From positions 799,158 through 863,157 of the forward strand of contig CAXXKI010000029.1 in assembly GCA_963667855.2 (NCBI GenBank): a stretch of 64,000 nucleotides of DNA, read 5' to 3'. This DNA comes from G963667855 sp963667855 (GTDB taxonomy: Bacteria; Planctomycetota; Phycisphaerae; UBA1845). Below the pieces are notes generated by a model. It worked only from the letters and a program-made list of their open reading frames with translations, ran no database searches and was not told where the DNA came from. The position numbers and the translations under genes were made by a program. Shown one piece after another: positions 1 to 10,114 of this stretch; position 1 is the first letter of the stretch; every line of letters begins with the position of its first letter.

Positions 1-1082
1 TTGGGGAATCGCAACCACCTTGCCTTCGGATGGATGCTCTACTCGGCGGGGTATCGGGGCGTTACGATCCAACGAAAGATGGCAACGGGAATTATGATAA
101 TATTCGAAATATTCATTCAGGATTCGGCGTAGGTGTCGCTCGTTGAGTACGATGACGTGGTTGAGACATTCGCGGCGTATTGTCCCGATTATTCTCTAGG
201 CGTAAGGATTTTGCCAGGGAGATCGTGGCGCAGTGACGACTTCTTCGATGCCCATGTTTTTCACGCGTTCACGGAGATCGTTGCCGTAGATCGAGTCGCG
301 ATCTCGGAGCAGAAACCGAGACGCTTCATCAAAGGGGAAACGCCTCAACGATCTGCTGCGCCGTCCATTGGGCTGTCGGATGGGCGGTGACGTTGAAGTG
401 TGCGACTTTGCGACGATCGTGTCGAAGCATGATGAAGCAATATAAGACACGGAAGGTGGCAGTTGGTACAGTGAAGAAATCGATCGCTACGATGTCGCCA
501 ACGTGGTTGTCCAGAAACGTTCGCCACGTTTGTGACGGGGGGTTGTGATGGCGATACTTGTACTTGTCGATTGTAGGTTGCGATACTTCGTAGCCAAGCA
601 GTCGGAGTTCCGATTGAATTCGTGGTGTTCCCCATAGTGGATTTTCCCGAGACATCTGGCGAATCATCTTGCGGATTTCGGCATCGATTTTGGGGCGGCC
701 AACTTCGCCAGGTCGCGACTTCCATCGCCAGTAGAGCTTGAAGCCTTGTTTATGCCAACGGACTACCGTTTCCGGCTGGACGATATGGAGTGCACCTCGC
801 CAGGGCGTCCAGAACCGGGATAGCGAAACCCAGAAGATACGATCGCGATTCCGTAGTCGAGAACGTATAGATTTTTGCTTGAGGATCGCCAGCTGCTGGC
901 GGAGAGCGAGGTTCTCTGCGGAGAGGTTTGGTACGGCTGGCCACGAACACGCGTATGAATAACAATACGCACTCAGAACACAAATTGCACACCTGCATTG
1001 GGATTTCCAAGGCGATATGATAGCCTGTATACTTGGGGATGGCGAAACGCGTAAATTCTTATGTCGCAATGACGTCAGAATA
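1..1082 (-). pseudogene. IS transposase (integrase core), copy 1, broken and cut by window edge
   Basis: This is a DDE transposase with an rve integrase core, of the IS3/IS481-like planctomycete type. The reading frame shows SAENLALRQQLAIL, then WHKQGFKLYWRWKSR, VAIDFFTV (first Asp), LLRDRDSIYG (second Asp) and SPWQNPYA before the catalytic Glu region IGTIRRECLNHV. It is inactive. An extra A near 928 splits the N-terminus, an extra C near 340 (CCCC where copy 2 has CCC) shifts the frame inside the catalytic core, and a TAG replaces the catalytic Glu codon right after NPYA near 196. The last ~20 codons run off the left edge of the window. The nucleotide match to copy 2 stops at about 1082, which I take as the 5' end of the element. 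The exact IS family and terminal repeats were not determined. Confidence 0.85.
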
Positions 1083-1108
1083 AACGGGAACCACAACAGT
1101 CGGTAGCG

Positions 1109-2488
1109 TCAGGCTGTTTGACTTGGCGTGCGTGACGAAAGATAGTTTCGCCAGGTTTGGCAACTCAGAAGCAGATTCCCTCTATACGAGAGATTGCTCA
1201 CCAACGTAGTGAAGGGCTTACGCCGTTGCCAGAAACTGCACCACACACGGCGCAGGATGTTCCGTCGCGAGTAGAAAATCCCATCGCATGTCTCCATCTC
1301 TCGGGCGATGTCCTCGCACGCGAAGTGTCGGTAACGCGCGACTGGGAACGTCAGTGTGTAGTACTTCCAGTCTTCTGGAAACTTATTGGCCGCGATGTCG
1401 CCCTTCGATTCCATTTCGTCCCAAAGCCGTGTTCCGGGCAGCGGCGTGAGAAACAAAGTGTTGAGGACATCAACACCGTAGCGGATCGCCGTCTCCGCGA
1501 TCCGCTGGCCGATCCCCGGCTCGTCGGTGTCCAACCCCATGATAAACGAACCGGCTACTAGGATCTTGTGCCGCTGGATGCGGCGGACAGAGTCCGCTAA
1601 GTCACGGCCCTCTAGAATGTGGCGTTTTCCGCCCAGCGTGCGGAGTCCGGCACTGGTTAGCGATTCGAAGCCAATGAACACACCAGCACAGCCTGCCTGA
1701 GCCGCCAGTGTAAGAAGCTCCTCGTCATCGGCCATATTGATCGTCGCTTGCGCGATCCACTGCTTGTCCAGTTTCGCGTGAATCATGGCGCGAAACAGGT
1801 CCTTTGCTCGGGCGATATGCTCGGGACTCGAGCCGATAAGGTTGTCATCCACGATCAGAACGTGTTTTTCCTGGATCGCGCCGAATTCTTGCACGACGTT
1901 GTTAATGGACCGTTGCCGATAGCGATGACCGTTAAAGGCGGTCACGCTGCAAAAGCTACAACTGAGCGGGCAACCGCGCGTGGTCTGAATCGCACCACAA
2001 GCGTAATCGCCGGTCAGCAGGTCATGCCGCGCCGGCGGAATCTCGTTCATGTCTGCGTGCTCGCCGGCGTAGCGGGGTTTCAACGCTCCTCGCTGAACAT
2101 CGGCCAGGACATCGGTCCAAATCGGCTCGGCTTCCCCCGTGACCAACGCGTCCACCCGCGCTGAGGCTTCCTCAGGACGCATAGAGGCATGAATACCGCC
2201 CATGACCACGGGCACGCCTCGACTACGAAACTCGGCCGCCACTTCATACGCACGGTTTGCCTGCGACGTAAACGCGGTTACGCCCACTAGGTCGGGGCGC
2301 GGCAGCCTACCGTAATCCGGCACGCGGATGTTCTCGTCGAAAACGGAAATTTTCCACTCCTTCGGAGTCAGTGCGGCTAGGACCAGCAGACCGAGTGGCT
2401 TCCAGACACGATAGTGGTTCCAGCAGCTCTCTTTGACACGCGTCAGGCTGACGAGCGGGTTACCGGGATTGATCAAATATAGGCGCAT
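1109..2488 (-). CDS. B12-binding domain radical SAM protein
   Basis: 459 residues. The N-terminal ~130 residues form a cobalamin-binding Rossmann-like domain (LINPGNP, VGVTAF, VVMGGIHAS). A radical SAM domain follows with the cluster motif CPLSCSFC (C-x3-C-x2-C) at about residue 176, then VDDNLIG and GVFIGFES strands. The ATG start at 2488 is preceded by GGAG. Families with this layout methylate or rearrange lipids and secondary metabolites; the substrate cannot be read from the sequence. It lies between the two dead IS copies, next to a cardiolipin synthase gene, and could have moved with them. A second, longer protein of the same superfamily lies at 15.7 kb. Confidence 0.88.
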   Translation of the reverse strand: MRLYLINPGNPLVSLTRVKESCWNHYRVWKPLGLLVLAALTPKEWKISVFDENIRVPDYGRLPRPDLVGVTAFTSQANRAYEVAAEFRSRGVPVVMGGIHASMRPEEASARVDALVTGEAEPIWTDVLADVQRGALKPRYAGEHADMNEIPPARHDLLTGDYACGAIQTTRGCPLSCSFCSVTAFNGHRYRQRSINNVVQEFGAIQEKHVLIVDDNLIGSSPEHIARAKDLFRAMIHAKLDKQWIAQATINMADDEELLTLAAQAGCAGVFIGFESLTSAGLRTLGGKRHILEGRDLADSVRRIQRHKILVAGSFIMGLDTDEPGIGQRIAETAIRYGVDVLNTLFLTPLPGTRLWDEMESKGDIAANKFPEDWKYYTLTFPVARYRHFACEDIAREMETCDGIFYSRRNILRRVWCSFWQRRKPFTTLVSNLSYRGNLLLSCQTWRNYLSSRTPSQTA

Positions 2489-2837
2489 GGCTACTACTCC
2501 TTCGAAGCCCGCAGAGCTTGAATTGGGTCACCCCAAAAGGCTCTGGGTTTTTGTCTCGACTGCGCTGAAAAGCCCGTTGATCGTTTCAGTTTATCAGAGT
2601 AATCGGCGGTTGGGAATTGCAGCCGCTGGCTTTTTGTGCCCACGGCTGGCTGGGGCGACTGAAGACGCGGGATTGTTGAGGCGCAAATCAGTACTTATAA
2701 AACCTCTTTCTAAAGGCCAACTGATTGATATCTGCCGGTTCGATACACATCACGGGCAGCGAAGCGGCGATGGCCGTGACTTCTAACCCAGCCAGGTGAC
2801 CTGATTTTGCAATGGGGACAATGTGTCTCCCGGTGAT
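2489..2837. other. intergenic stretch, no gene seen
   Basis: About 350 bases separate the radical SAM start from the cardiolipin synthase stop. Both genes are on the minus strand. I see no convincing open frame, hairpin terminator or RNA gene here; a promoter for the radical SAM gene must lie in it but no clear -35/-10 pair stands out. Confidence 0.5.
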
Positions 2838-4274
2838 TCACAGCAGCGGGGTTAGCAGGCGAGCGGTTCCCTCCAAGATATCCTGGTGCATTGGACGCTT
2901 GCGCAATTCGCGCAAGCTGATTTCGTGCGCCTGGTGGCAAAAACGCTGAAGTGAGGCAGCCAGTTCGCGCGTTACCCCCTGATCGTAAATCAGCGAGGTA
3001 ATCTCGAAGTTCAATCGGAAACTACGGACGTCCATGTTTGCCGAGCCGAGCATGCACCAGCGGTCGTCCACCGTGACGAGTTTGGAGTGGAGCACTCCAC
3101 CCGCATATTCGTAGATTCGGACACCGCGCTCCAACAGTTCCTGGTAGAAGCTGCGCCCGGCCCACAGCGCAATCATGGAGTCGCTGCGGGTTGGTAGCAC
3201 CAGTTCGATCTCCACGCCGCGGCTGCGCGCATACGTGAACGCCATGCGCAATGCCGGGCTCGGCACGAAATAGGGTGTGCCGATGCGGATCTTGTTACGG
3301 GCAGAGGAAACGGCGGCGAACAGAATCTGTTCCAGCGGGTTGATGTTTTGTTCCGGGTCGGTCGGCAGAATCTGCACGATGGCCTGCCCGGACCGCTGCG
3401 GTTCCGGAAAATAATCTTTACCCGCTAGGTCTTGCCGCGTGGCAAACAGCCAGTCTTCGCAAAACGTACGTTGCAAGTAGGACACCGCGGGGCCGGCTAA
3501 ACGCATGTGCGTATCATACCAGGGACTTAGCTTTTTCAGTCGGCCGCGGTACTCGTCGCCGATGTTCTGGCTGCCCATGAAACCGACTTCGCCATCCACC
3601 ACCATTATCTTGCGGTGGTTTCGCATCTGCGGGCTGAGCTGCTTTCCAAACGGTCGGAGCGGCAGAAAAAACGCGACGTGACCACCGGCTTCGGTAAACG
3701 GACGTGTGAATTGACGGCCGATCCAGAAACACCCAACCGAGTCCAATAGCAGGCGGCATTCGACTCCAGCCCGGGCTTTCTCAATCAGCAGTTTGCGAAA
3801 GCTATACCCGGTATCGTCTGGTCGCCAGATGTAGTATTCAGCGTGGATGTGGTGCTTGGCCGCACGAATCGCTTCTTCGAGGGCGGCGAAGGTCACCTCG
3901 GAATCCTGGTAGATCTCCACCGCATTGTCTCGCGTGGCGGGCATGTCGACTAAGTGTCGCCCAAGCCCGGCGATCATCCGCAGGTCCTCGGGAAAATCCG
4001 TTTCTTCCGCCGTGCCGTCGGCTTGCTGACTAGACCAAGCGGCCAACTTCGCAGTCAGGTGTGCCACCCGCTGCCGTCGGCGCTGCGTTTGCCGTACGAC
4101 CCAGTGTGACCCGAGCAGCCCGTAGAGGATCAAGCCGAAATAGGGCAGCAGCAGGATTGCCATGATCCAACACAACATCGCCGCAGGATCTTTACGGTGC
4201 CGCAGGACCGAGACAATGGCGAAGGATGCTAGGACGAGGTTTACCACCAGAGGAATTAACCAGAAGCCCGACAT
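2838..4274 (-). CDS. cls: cardiolipin synthase (phospholipase D family)
   Basis: 478 residues, the usual length for bacterial ClsA-type enzymes, which condense phosphatidylglycerol into cardiolipin at the membrane. Two N-terminal membrane segments (about residues 3-20 and 33-55) are followed by two HKD motifs, NHRKIMVVDGEVGFMGSQN and LHSKLVTVDDRWCMLGSANM, each with the H-x-K-x4-D catalytic set. The ATG at 4274 has only a weak upstream purine stretch. The gene is complete and lies inside the segment bracketed by the two IS copies, so it may be an extra, acquired cardiolipin synthase rather than the only one. Confidence 0.93.
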   Translation of the reverse strand: MSGFWLIPLVVNLVLASFAIVSVLRHRKDPAAMLCWIMAILLLPYFGLILYGLLGSHWVVRQTQRRRQRVAHLTAKLAAWSSQQADGTAEETDFPEDLRMIAGLGRHLVDMPATRDNAVEIYQDSEVTFAALEEAIRAAKHHIHAEYYIWRPDDTGYSFRKLLIEKARAGVECRLLLDSVGCFWIGRQFTRPFTEAGGHVAFFLPLRPFGKQLSPQMRNHRKIMVVDGEVGFMGSQNIGDEYRGRLKKLSPWYDTHMRLAGPAVSYLQRTFCEDWLFATRQDLAGKDYFPEPQRSGQAIVQILPTDPEQNINPLEQILFAAVSSARNKIRIGTPYFVPSPALRMAFTYARSRGVEIELVLPTRSDSMIALWAGRSFYQELLERGVRIYEYAGGVLHSKLVTVDDRWCMLGSANMDVRSFRLNFEITSLIYDQGVTRELAASLQRFCHQAHEISLRELRKRPMHQDILEGTARLLTPLL

Positions 4275-4554
4275 GTAAACATTCTCGGCGGGCTACCGGT
4301 ACGTGTCAACGCTACTCAACAGCCACTCAGCCCGAATGTTCGATCAGTAATGGGCTTTGAACGCCGTTTTGATTGATGTCAGTGGGCGGTTCTAACCTAT
4401 ACATTCCAAACTTATATCCAGACGAGAAACGGCAACAACAAAACCGATGGGGGTCATCAGCAGGTACAGGCAACCGCCACCGGAGAACACACGACTCGAG
4501 TAATAAGGTCAGAAAATCTTTAATATCCAAGAGTCCGCGCAGACATCAACTATA

Positions 4555-5622
4555 ACCAGGCTCAACGAATCTCTCCAAACCCTCGAGCAGGGCGGCAATA
4601 TCGATGATGTAACCCGCCAACTTGGGGAATAGCAACCACCTTGCCTTTGGATGGATGCTCGACGCGACGTGTGATACAGGAGCGTTGCGATCAAGGGACA
4701 AGTGGCAACGGGATTCGTGATAATATTTGAAGTAGCTTCACAGGATTCGATGCAGGTGTTTTTCGTTGAGTATGATGACGTGATCAAGGCACTCTCGGCG
4801 TATTGTACCAATTACGCGTTCTGCGTATGGATTTTGCCAAGGTGATCGCGATGCAGTTTTGACTTCTTCGATACCCATGTTTTTCACGCGTTGGCGGAAT
4901 TCGTTGCCGTAGATCGAGTCGCGATCTCGAAGTAAGAACCTGGGTGCTTCGTCATAGGGAAATGCTTCAGCGATTTGCTGTGCTGTCCATTGGGCTGTCG
5001 GGTTCGACGTGACGTTAAAGTGGGCGACTTTGCGACATTCAGGACGGAGTATGATAAAGCAATACAGAATACGAAACGTGGCAGTTGGTACAGTGAAGAA
5101 ATCGATCGCTACGATGTCGCCAACGTGGTTGTCCAGAAACGTTCGCCACGTTTGTGACGGGGGTTTGTGATGGCGATACTTGTACTTGTCGATTGTAGGT
5201 TGCGATACTTCGTAGCCAAGCAGTCGGAGTTCCGATTGAATTCGTGGTGTTCCCCATAGTGGATTTTCCCGAGACATTTGGCGGATAAGCCTGCGGATCT
5301 CGGCATCGATCTTTGGGCGGCCAACCTTGCCAGGTCGCGACTTCCATCGCCAGTAGAATTTGAAGCCTTGCTTGTGCCAACGAACGACTGTTTCGGGTTG
5401 GATGATAACGAGGCAGGAATTGCCAGTTTGTTGACGTAGAGCAAGATTCTCGGCGGCAAGGCTGGCGCGACTCGTAACCAACGCACGAAAGAACAGAGAT
5501 ATCGCCCGTAAAACGCCCATGGCAACCCTCCATTTTGATCCTCAATTGTGATATGACAGCTTGTCAGGCAGGAGATGGCGAAATTCGTAAGTCCTTATGT
5601 AGCAAGGACGTCGGAAAAAGCA
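4555..5622 (-). pseudogene. IS transposase (integrase core), copy 2, broken
   Basis: Second copy of the element at 1-1082, same orientation. It keeps all three catalytic regions (VAIDFFTV, LLRDRDSIYG, NPYAERVIGTIRREC) but has lost about 28 residues after LRQQ, where an extra A plus an internal deletion leave the frame open. An in-frame TGA near 4738 follows HLHRIL, and a small indel near 4665 shifts the tail; the ancestral C-terminus (HPSKGKVVAIPQVGGLHHRY) is still readable to a stop at 4562. Nucleotide similarity to copy 1 extends on the upstream side to about 5620, only ~20 bases from the end of the DUF2294 gene. The divergence between copies shows both insertions are old. Confidence 0.85.
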
Positions 5623-5639
5623 GGATTGGCATCAAGCGG

Positions 5640-6140
5640 CTATGGTTTTTTCTTCTGGCGAACCGGAGGCGACTGGGCCAAGGTAAAGATTACAATCTCC
5701 TCGCCGGTAGCGGTGCTGATGTCGTGGTGCAGACTTACTACTTCGACGCCCGTAACTTTCAGGACCGTCGATTCCAATACCGGGCGGGCCGCCTCGATCA
5801 ACTGGATTCTCACTTGTTTGAGTAAGTTTCTACCCTTATCAGTAGGTTGCGATTGGACGAGATGCTGTTCAGCTGCGGTTAGAACGCCCTGCAAACGGAT
5901 TAAGACGAGGTCGCCAATCAAACGGCAACTAATACCAGAGGGGCCCCGGCCCATGAATTCCTGCTCAAATCGCCCGATGCCGTCACATAATGCGGCCTCT
6001 ATTTCTCCAGGTTGTTTTTCATCGTGACCTACGACCTTCCCCGCGTAGCGGTTAGAGATTGGCACAGGTGAGCCGACTACTCGGTAAAGACTGGAATCCA
6101 GTGATTCAGGCGAAACGCTGAGCGAGGTTTCGATCGCCAA
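5640..6140 (-). CDS. DUF2294 family protein
   Basis: 166 residues. The DUF2294 domain occupies the C-terminal ~120 residues: FMGRGPSGISCRLIGDLVLI, LQGVLTAAEQHL, then VTGVEVVSLHHDISTATGEE, close to the family consensus. The function of the family is not established. The frame opens at a TTG (6140) with no clear ribosome site, so the true start may be internal. It is divergent from a second DUF2294 gene at 6404, with a promoter and terminator between them. The IS copy 2 end lies just after its stop codon. Confidence 0.8.
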   Translation of the reverse strand: MAIETSLSVSPESLDSSLYRVVGSPVPISNRYAGKVVGHDEKQPGEIEAALCDGIGRFEQEFMGRGPSGISCRLIGDLVLIRLQGVLTAAEQHLVQSQPTDKGRNLLKQVRIQLIEAARPVLESTVLKVTGVEVVSLHHDISTATGEEIVIFTLAQSPPVRQKKKP

Positions 6141-6172
6141 TTAAAAAATATACTGATTATTAGAGAATTCTG

Positions 6173-6201
6173 CAAACATCGGCGTGCAGATGTCGTATAA
6201 T
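6173..6201 (+). promoter_or_regulatory. promoter candidate for leader upstream of DUF2294 gene
   Basis: A perfect TATAAT lies at 6196-6201. The -35 region is poor (TGCAAAC, 18-19 bases upstream), so recognition by the housekeeping sigma factor is only suggested. It points toward the structured leader and terminator at 6208-6359. Confidence 0.45.
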
Positions 6202-6207
6202 AGATGC

Positions 6208-6359
6208 AATGCTCGGGGTAATCGTTTGTTTTATCATAACCTTGAGCAAAGTTTTCGGATGACTTAATGAAGAGCAACCCGGCTCTGCCGGAAGGCTCGT
6301 TGAAGAGTAAGCCGATGCAGTTAAACACCTAAAGGTGCTTGACTGCATCGGCTTTTTTT
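6208..6359 (+). ncRNA. candidate small RNA or attenuator leader
   Basis: A ~150-base stretch runs from the TATAAT box to an intrinsic terminator. It can fold: GAGC/GCTC around 6271-6300 encloses a CCGG...CCGG helix, and the 3' end is the terminator hairpin. It ends about 45 bases before the ATG of the second DUF2294 gene, so it could be a separate small RNA or a conditional attenuator for that gene. I do not recognise a known riboswitch class in it. Confidence 0.4.
6311..6359 (+). terminator. strong rho-independent terminator
   Basis: GCCGATGCAGT pairs perfectly with ACTGCATCGGC (11 bp). A second inner helix CACC/GGTG sits in the loop, and seven T residues follow. It lies between the divergent DUF2294 genes and has no protein gene upstream on the plus strand. 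Confidence 0.85.
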
Positions 6360-6403
6360 GTTTGTGCCAGTGGGGCCAACTACGGCAGGCAAGCAGGAAC
6401 TCT

Positions 6404-6823
6404 ATGGATAAACCCCATTCAACAATGGCGCGTCAGATTGCCGAAGCTGCCAGTCTTTTCGAGCAACAGATGACTGGCATTACACCTAAGTCGGTTACTG
6501 TCATCCTGAGCGACGTCACGCTGGTGATAACGCTGCACGGGACCTTGTCTGAGGCTGAAAAGGTATTGGCGAAAACCCCCGAAGGTGCTGACCAAGTGCG
6601 AGACTTTCACCGACAGTTGTTCGCCAACGCATCCAGGTCAATACGGCAGGAGATCAAGAGGATTACAGGCGTGGAGGTATGCGAGGCGACCGAGGAAGTC
6701 GAGTGGGCTACCGGTACGGCAGTAGGAGTATTTGCGACCGGTACTACAGTACAGGTATACCTGCTCGCTGATAGCGTGCCTATGGACACCTGGAGCGGAA
6801 CTAAACATGGCGATCAATCGTAA
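6404..6823 (+). CDS. DUF2294 family protein (second copy)
   Basis: 139 residues from the ATG at 6404 (GCAGGAA upstream). It shares the DUF2294 layout with the divergent neighbour: QQMTGITPKSVTVILSDVTL, LHGTLSEAEKVL, then RITGVEV, but the usual HTDIST end has become EATEEVEWATGT, so it is the more diverged paralog. The function is unknown. Expression may depend on read-through of the terminator 45 bases upstream. Confidence 0.75.
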   Translation: MDKPHSTMARQIAEAASLFEQQMTGITPKSVTVILSDVTLVITLHGTLSEAEKVLAKTPEGADQVRDFHRQLFANASRSIRQEIKRITGVEVCEATEEVEWATGTAVGVFATGTTVQVYLLADSVPMDTWSGTKHGDQS

Positions 6824-6980
6824 AAAAGGGGATTCTTTAATTTATTCCATTAAGGGAAAACCTTATACGGTTCCTTGTTGGAGATCTCAATAGTGTCGAG
6901 TGTCACCTCAACGTCACCGCCATGGTTTCGCCGGGCCGTGCGTAAGGCTCAAAGATGGTTAACTGAAAAGGAGTACACTG

Positions 6981-7430
6981 ATGGATACAGACGAACGACG
7001 AAACCCAATATGGCTTGCCCTGGCTGACGCAGAGCATTGTCGGCTATTATGTTGCCGATTAACTTTGCAGGACACTCCATACGTTGACGAGTATGACGCG
7101 ATTGGCAACACCTTTCCTGAACGCGAACGACTACGACCGCAGACCGGGGATGGCATGACCCATGATGTTGAGGAGAGGGAGCGACGTTTCGCGGGGAAAA
7201 TCGTGGAGCGGCTGCAGGAGAAGGTCAAGACGCACGAGATCGATAACCTGGTCATATTCGCTACTCCTCGCATGCTTGGCGTTCTCAGAAAAGCTTCTTC
7301 TGGACTACTGCCGGGGCACCTTGAGGAATTCGAGGGCAATCTGATGCGCTTCGGTGTCGGCCAATTGGCTAAACATCAAATGATACGCGAACTGGTTCGG
7401 ACCGTACGGGGAGCACAATGTTCAGATTAG
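6981..7430 (+). CDS. host attachment protein (eRF1-like fold)
   Basis: 149 residues, matching the 'protein required for attachment to host cells' family (bacterial eRF1-like proteins). Visible marks are WLALADAEHCRLL at the start (family: residue-rich strand after W), the family's variable mid-region, ERRFAGKIVERLQEK, and the core NLVIFATPRMLGVLRK. The ATG has a strong AAGGAG eight bases upstream. In other bacteria such genes sit in stress or surface clusters, which fits the neighbours here (DUF2294, SPFH proteins, glycan enzymes). The biochemical role is not known. Confidence 0.8.
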   Translation: MDTDERRNPIWLALADAEHCRLLCCRLTLQDTPYVDEYDAIGNTFPERERLRPQTGDGMTHDVEERERRFAGKIVERLQEKVKTHEIDNLVIFATPRMLGVLRKASSGLLPGHLEEFEGNLMRFGVGQLAKHQMIRELVRTVRGAQCSD

Positions 7431-7581
7431 CAGTCATGAGCACGCTCTACGACGTAAACCAGTGGCCATATGCGTCCGCATGATGAGGACATTAAGGTCA
7501 AATAGGTATAGAAGCCGAGTGATGCTGTGACTCAAGTCTGACATTGGAGCACGACCACGATTATTGCATGGAGTACTGTAC

Positions 7582-10082
7582 ATGAACGATTTGGCCAGAA
7601 GTCCGGAACAAGCTGGAACGGGTTTTACTGGGAACGACGGTAACCGTACCCGCAACCGAATAGCTTTCGTCGGCAATTATGAACCGCGACGTTGCGGCAT
7701 CGCCACCTTCACAACGGATCTATGTACCGCTTTAGGCGGTAATGGGATCGAGTGTCTGGCGGTTGCGATGAACGATTGTCCTGAGCGATACGATTATCCA
7801 TCCCCGGTACGATTCACCGTGGAGCAGAATGACTTGGCTTGTTATCGCCGAGCCGCACAGTTTCTCAACTACCATGCCGATACCATCAGCCTTCAGCATG
7901 AATACGGTATTTACGGAGGTCCGGCCGGCAGCTACATTTTAAAACTCCTGTCCGAACTGCGCGCTCGCGTCGTAACAACTTTGCACACGGTGCTGCGCGA
8001 GCCAACGAACGAACAACACGAAGTACTTGAACGAGTGGCCGGCCTATCCGACCGGGTGATAGTGATGAGCCCGCCGAGGTGTTAAGTTCCTCCAGGATAT
8101 ATACGGTATTCCGAAAGAGAAGATTGATTTTATTCCACATGGCGTACCGGACTTCTCTTTCGTCGATCCAAGCTTTTACAAGGGGCAATTCGGAGTGTCA
8201 GGTAGATTAGTGTTAATGACTTTTTGGCCTGCTTGCTCCGGGTAAAGGCCTGGAGAGCGTTATTCGAGCGTTACCCGAAATTACTTCGCGTTTTCCAAAT
8301 GTAGTGTACTTTATTGTAGGTGCTACGCATCCCCATGTACTGCGTCAACGACGGTGACATTTATCGTATGGGTCTTCTCCAGCTGGGCCCGGAAACTGGG
8401 TGTCGAAAAACACGTTGTTTTCCACGATCGTTTTGTTGACCACCAAGAATTAATGGAGTTCCTGGGCGCCGCTGATATCTACATCTCCCCCTATGAGCAT
8501 GAAGCCCAGATTACGTCCGGGACCCTTGCGTGGGCGGTCGGCGCGGGCAAAGCCGTGGTTTCTACGCCTTACTGGTATGCCCAGGAACTTCTGGCGGGAA
8601 AACGTGGCGTACTTGTCCCCTTTAAAGATTCTGACGCCATTGCAAATGCGGTAATTCGTCTATTGGGAAACGACGAGGAGAGAAACAATATGCGAAAACG
8701 GGCGTATTTGTTTGGGCGCGACATGATTTGGTCCAATGTTGCTCGTACCTACATGGACTCTTTTGCGCGTGCCCGTGAGCAAAGTGCGAACCACTTCCAT
8801 GCGATCCGTGCATTTGCCCCCGCAACCGCTTATCGGTGACGTGCTGCCAGAAACACGGTTGCAGCATCTAAAACGGCTAACGGATGGCACTGGGGTTCTA
8901 CAGCACGCCCGCTTCGCGGTTCCCAATTATCGCGAGGGGCATACCACCGACGATAACGCCAGGGCGTTACTCCTAAACGGCTCTCCTGGAGCAATTGGGG
9001 CGAACTCCCCCCTGACGAGATCGAGGATCTGACCACACGCTATCTGGCTTTCCTGGACTACGCCTTTGCACCGGATACAGGGCGTTTTCGAAACTTTTTG
9101 TTATACGGTCCATCACGCTGGCTTGAACAAATCGGCTCGGAAGACTGTCACGGACGCGCCCTGCGGGGATTGGGTGCCTTGGTGCGGAGGACAAACCGAG
9201 CTGGATTGCGAGGCGCGGCCGTTGACTTGTTTAGCGCCGCGTTACCCGCTGCGTTAGAGCTAAAATCACCGCGTGCTGTAGCTTCAACTTTACTCGGAAT
9301 ACACGATTGCCTGCTTTGGCTACCCCGGGCGACCGTGCCGCAGAAAGAAACTAGCCAACTGCTCACCAGCCGACTTGTAGCCCTTTACCTCAAGAAGCGC
9401 AAGGATGGGTGGATCTGGTTTGAAGACTCTTTGACCTACGCTAACGGCATGTCTACCGCACGCGCTGCTCGTTGCAGGCGAATACTTGGGCGAAAACCAA
9501 ACCATAGAAATCGGTTTGGCAACGCTTCGCTGGTTGATGAACGAGCAGCACGCAGCGGCAGGGCATTTTGTACCTATCGGCTCAAACGGGTTCTACACGC
9601 GAGGCGATACACGCGCTTGTTTCGACCAACAACCTATTGAGGCCTGCGTCTCGGTGTCTGCTTGCCTGACAGCCCTGCGAATAACAGGGAACTTGAATTG
9701 GCAGCAGGAAGCAAAATGCGCGTTCGAATGGTTCCTGGGCCGCAATGATCTGGGGTTGCCGCTATGCGACCTCCGAACGGGAGCCTGCTATGACGGGCTG
9801 TGTCCAAATCAGGTAAATGCCAATCAAGGGTCTGAATCGACACTGGCGTATCTAGTGGCCTTAGCGGAAATGCGGCTTGCCGATCACGCGAGCGTTTTAG
9901 CATGCGACAAAGACTCAACGGCGAGCAAGCCGTCCTCAAGCCAGGAAGGAAATAGCGCCAGACATTCGTTACGGAGTACTGTTACGATGCCACCACTGGT
10001 CAATACCAAATCTCAACACCGCCTCCGCGGCTATACACGATCATATCGGTTCTCAATCCTGTACGGCATGTATTGCGGATGA
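7582..10082 (+). pseudogene. GT4 glycosyltransferase with C-terminal domain, frameshifted
   Basis: Read across frames, this is one ~800-residue protein: an N-terminal GT4 glycosyltransferase (IAFVGNYEPRRCGIATFTTD; SLQHEYGIYGG; FIPHGVPD; FGLLAPGKGLE; the EHEAQITSGTLAWAVG donor site) joined to a helical C-terminal domain marked by VPNYREGHTTDDNARALL. The frame is broken about eight times, near 8072, 8224, 8350, 8388, 8817, 8975, 9010 and 9447. Every break is one extra base, mostly in a short run, and between breaks I see no nonsense codon. The start is ATG 7582 with GGAG upstream. The last ~60 residues to 10082 look unlike the family. In relatives this gene is paired with a GH130 enzyme, found here at 14.6 kb. 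Either a fresh pseudogene or a sequence-quality problem. Confidence 0.8.
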
Positions 10083-10114
10083 TACGACTATTCCAAAGAA
10101 AAGGACGGATCCAT

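Noticed and set aside
4327..4530. Small gene between cls and IS copy 2
   Set aside because: No ribosome site or family match; both strands open equally.
6208..6359. Known riboswitch (SAM, c-di-GMP, cobalamin)
   Set aside because: None of the conserved core motifs of these classes is present; kept only as an unknown leader.
7582..9960. Programmed ribosomal frameshifting in the glycosyltransferase gene
   Set aside because: About eight independent shifts without slippery heptamers and pseudoknots is not plausible.
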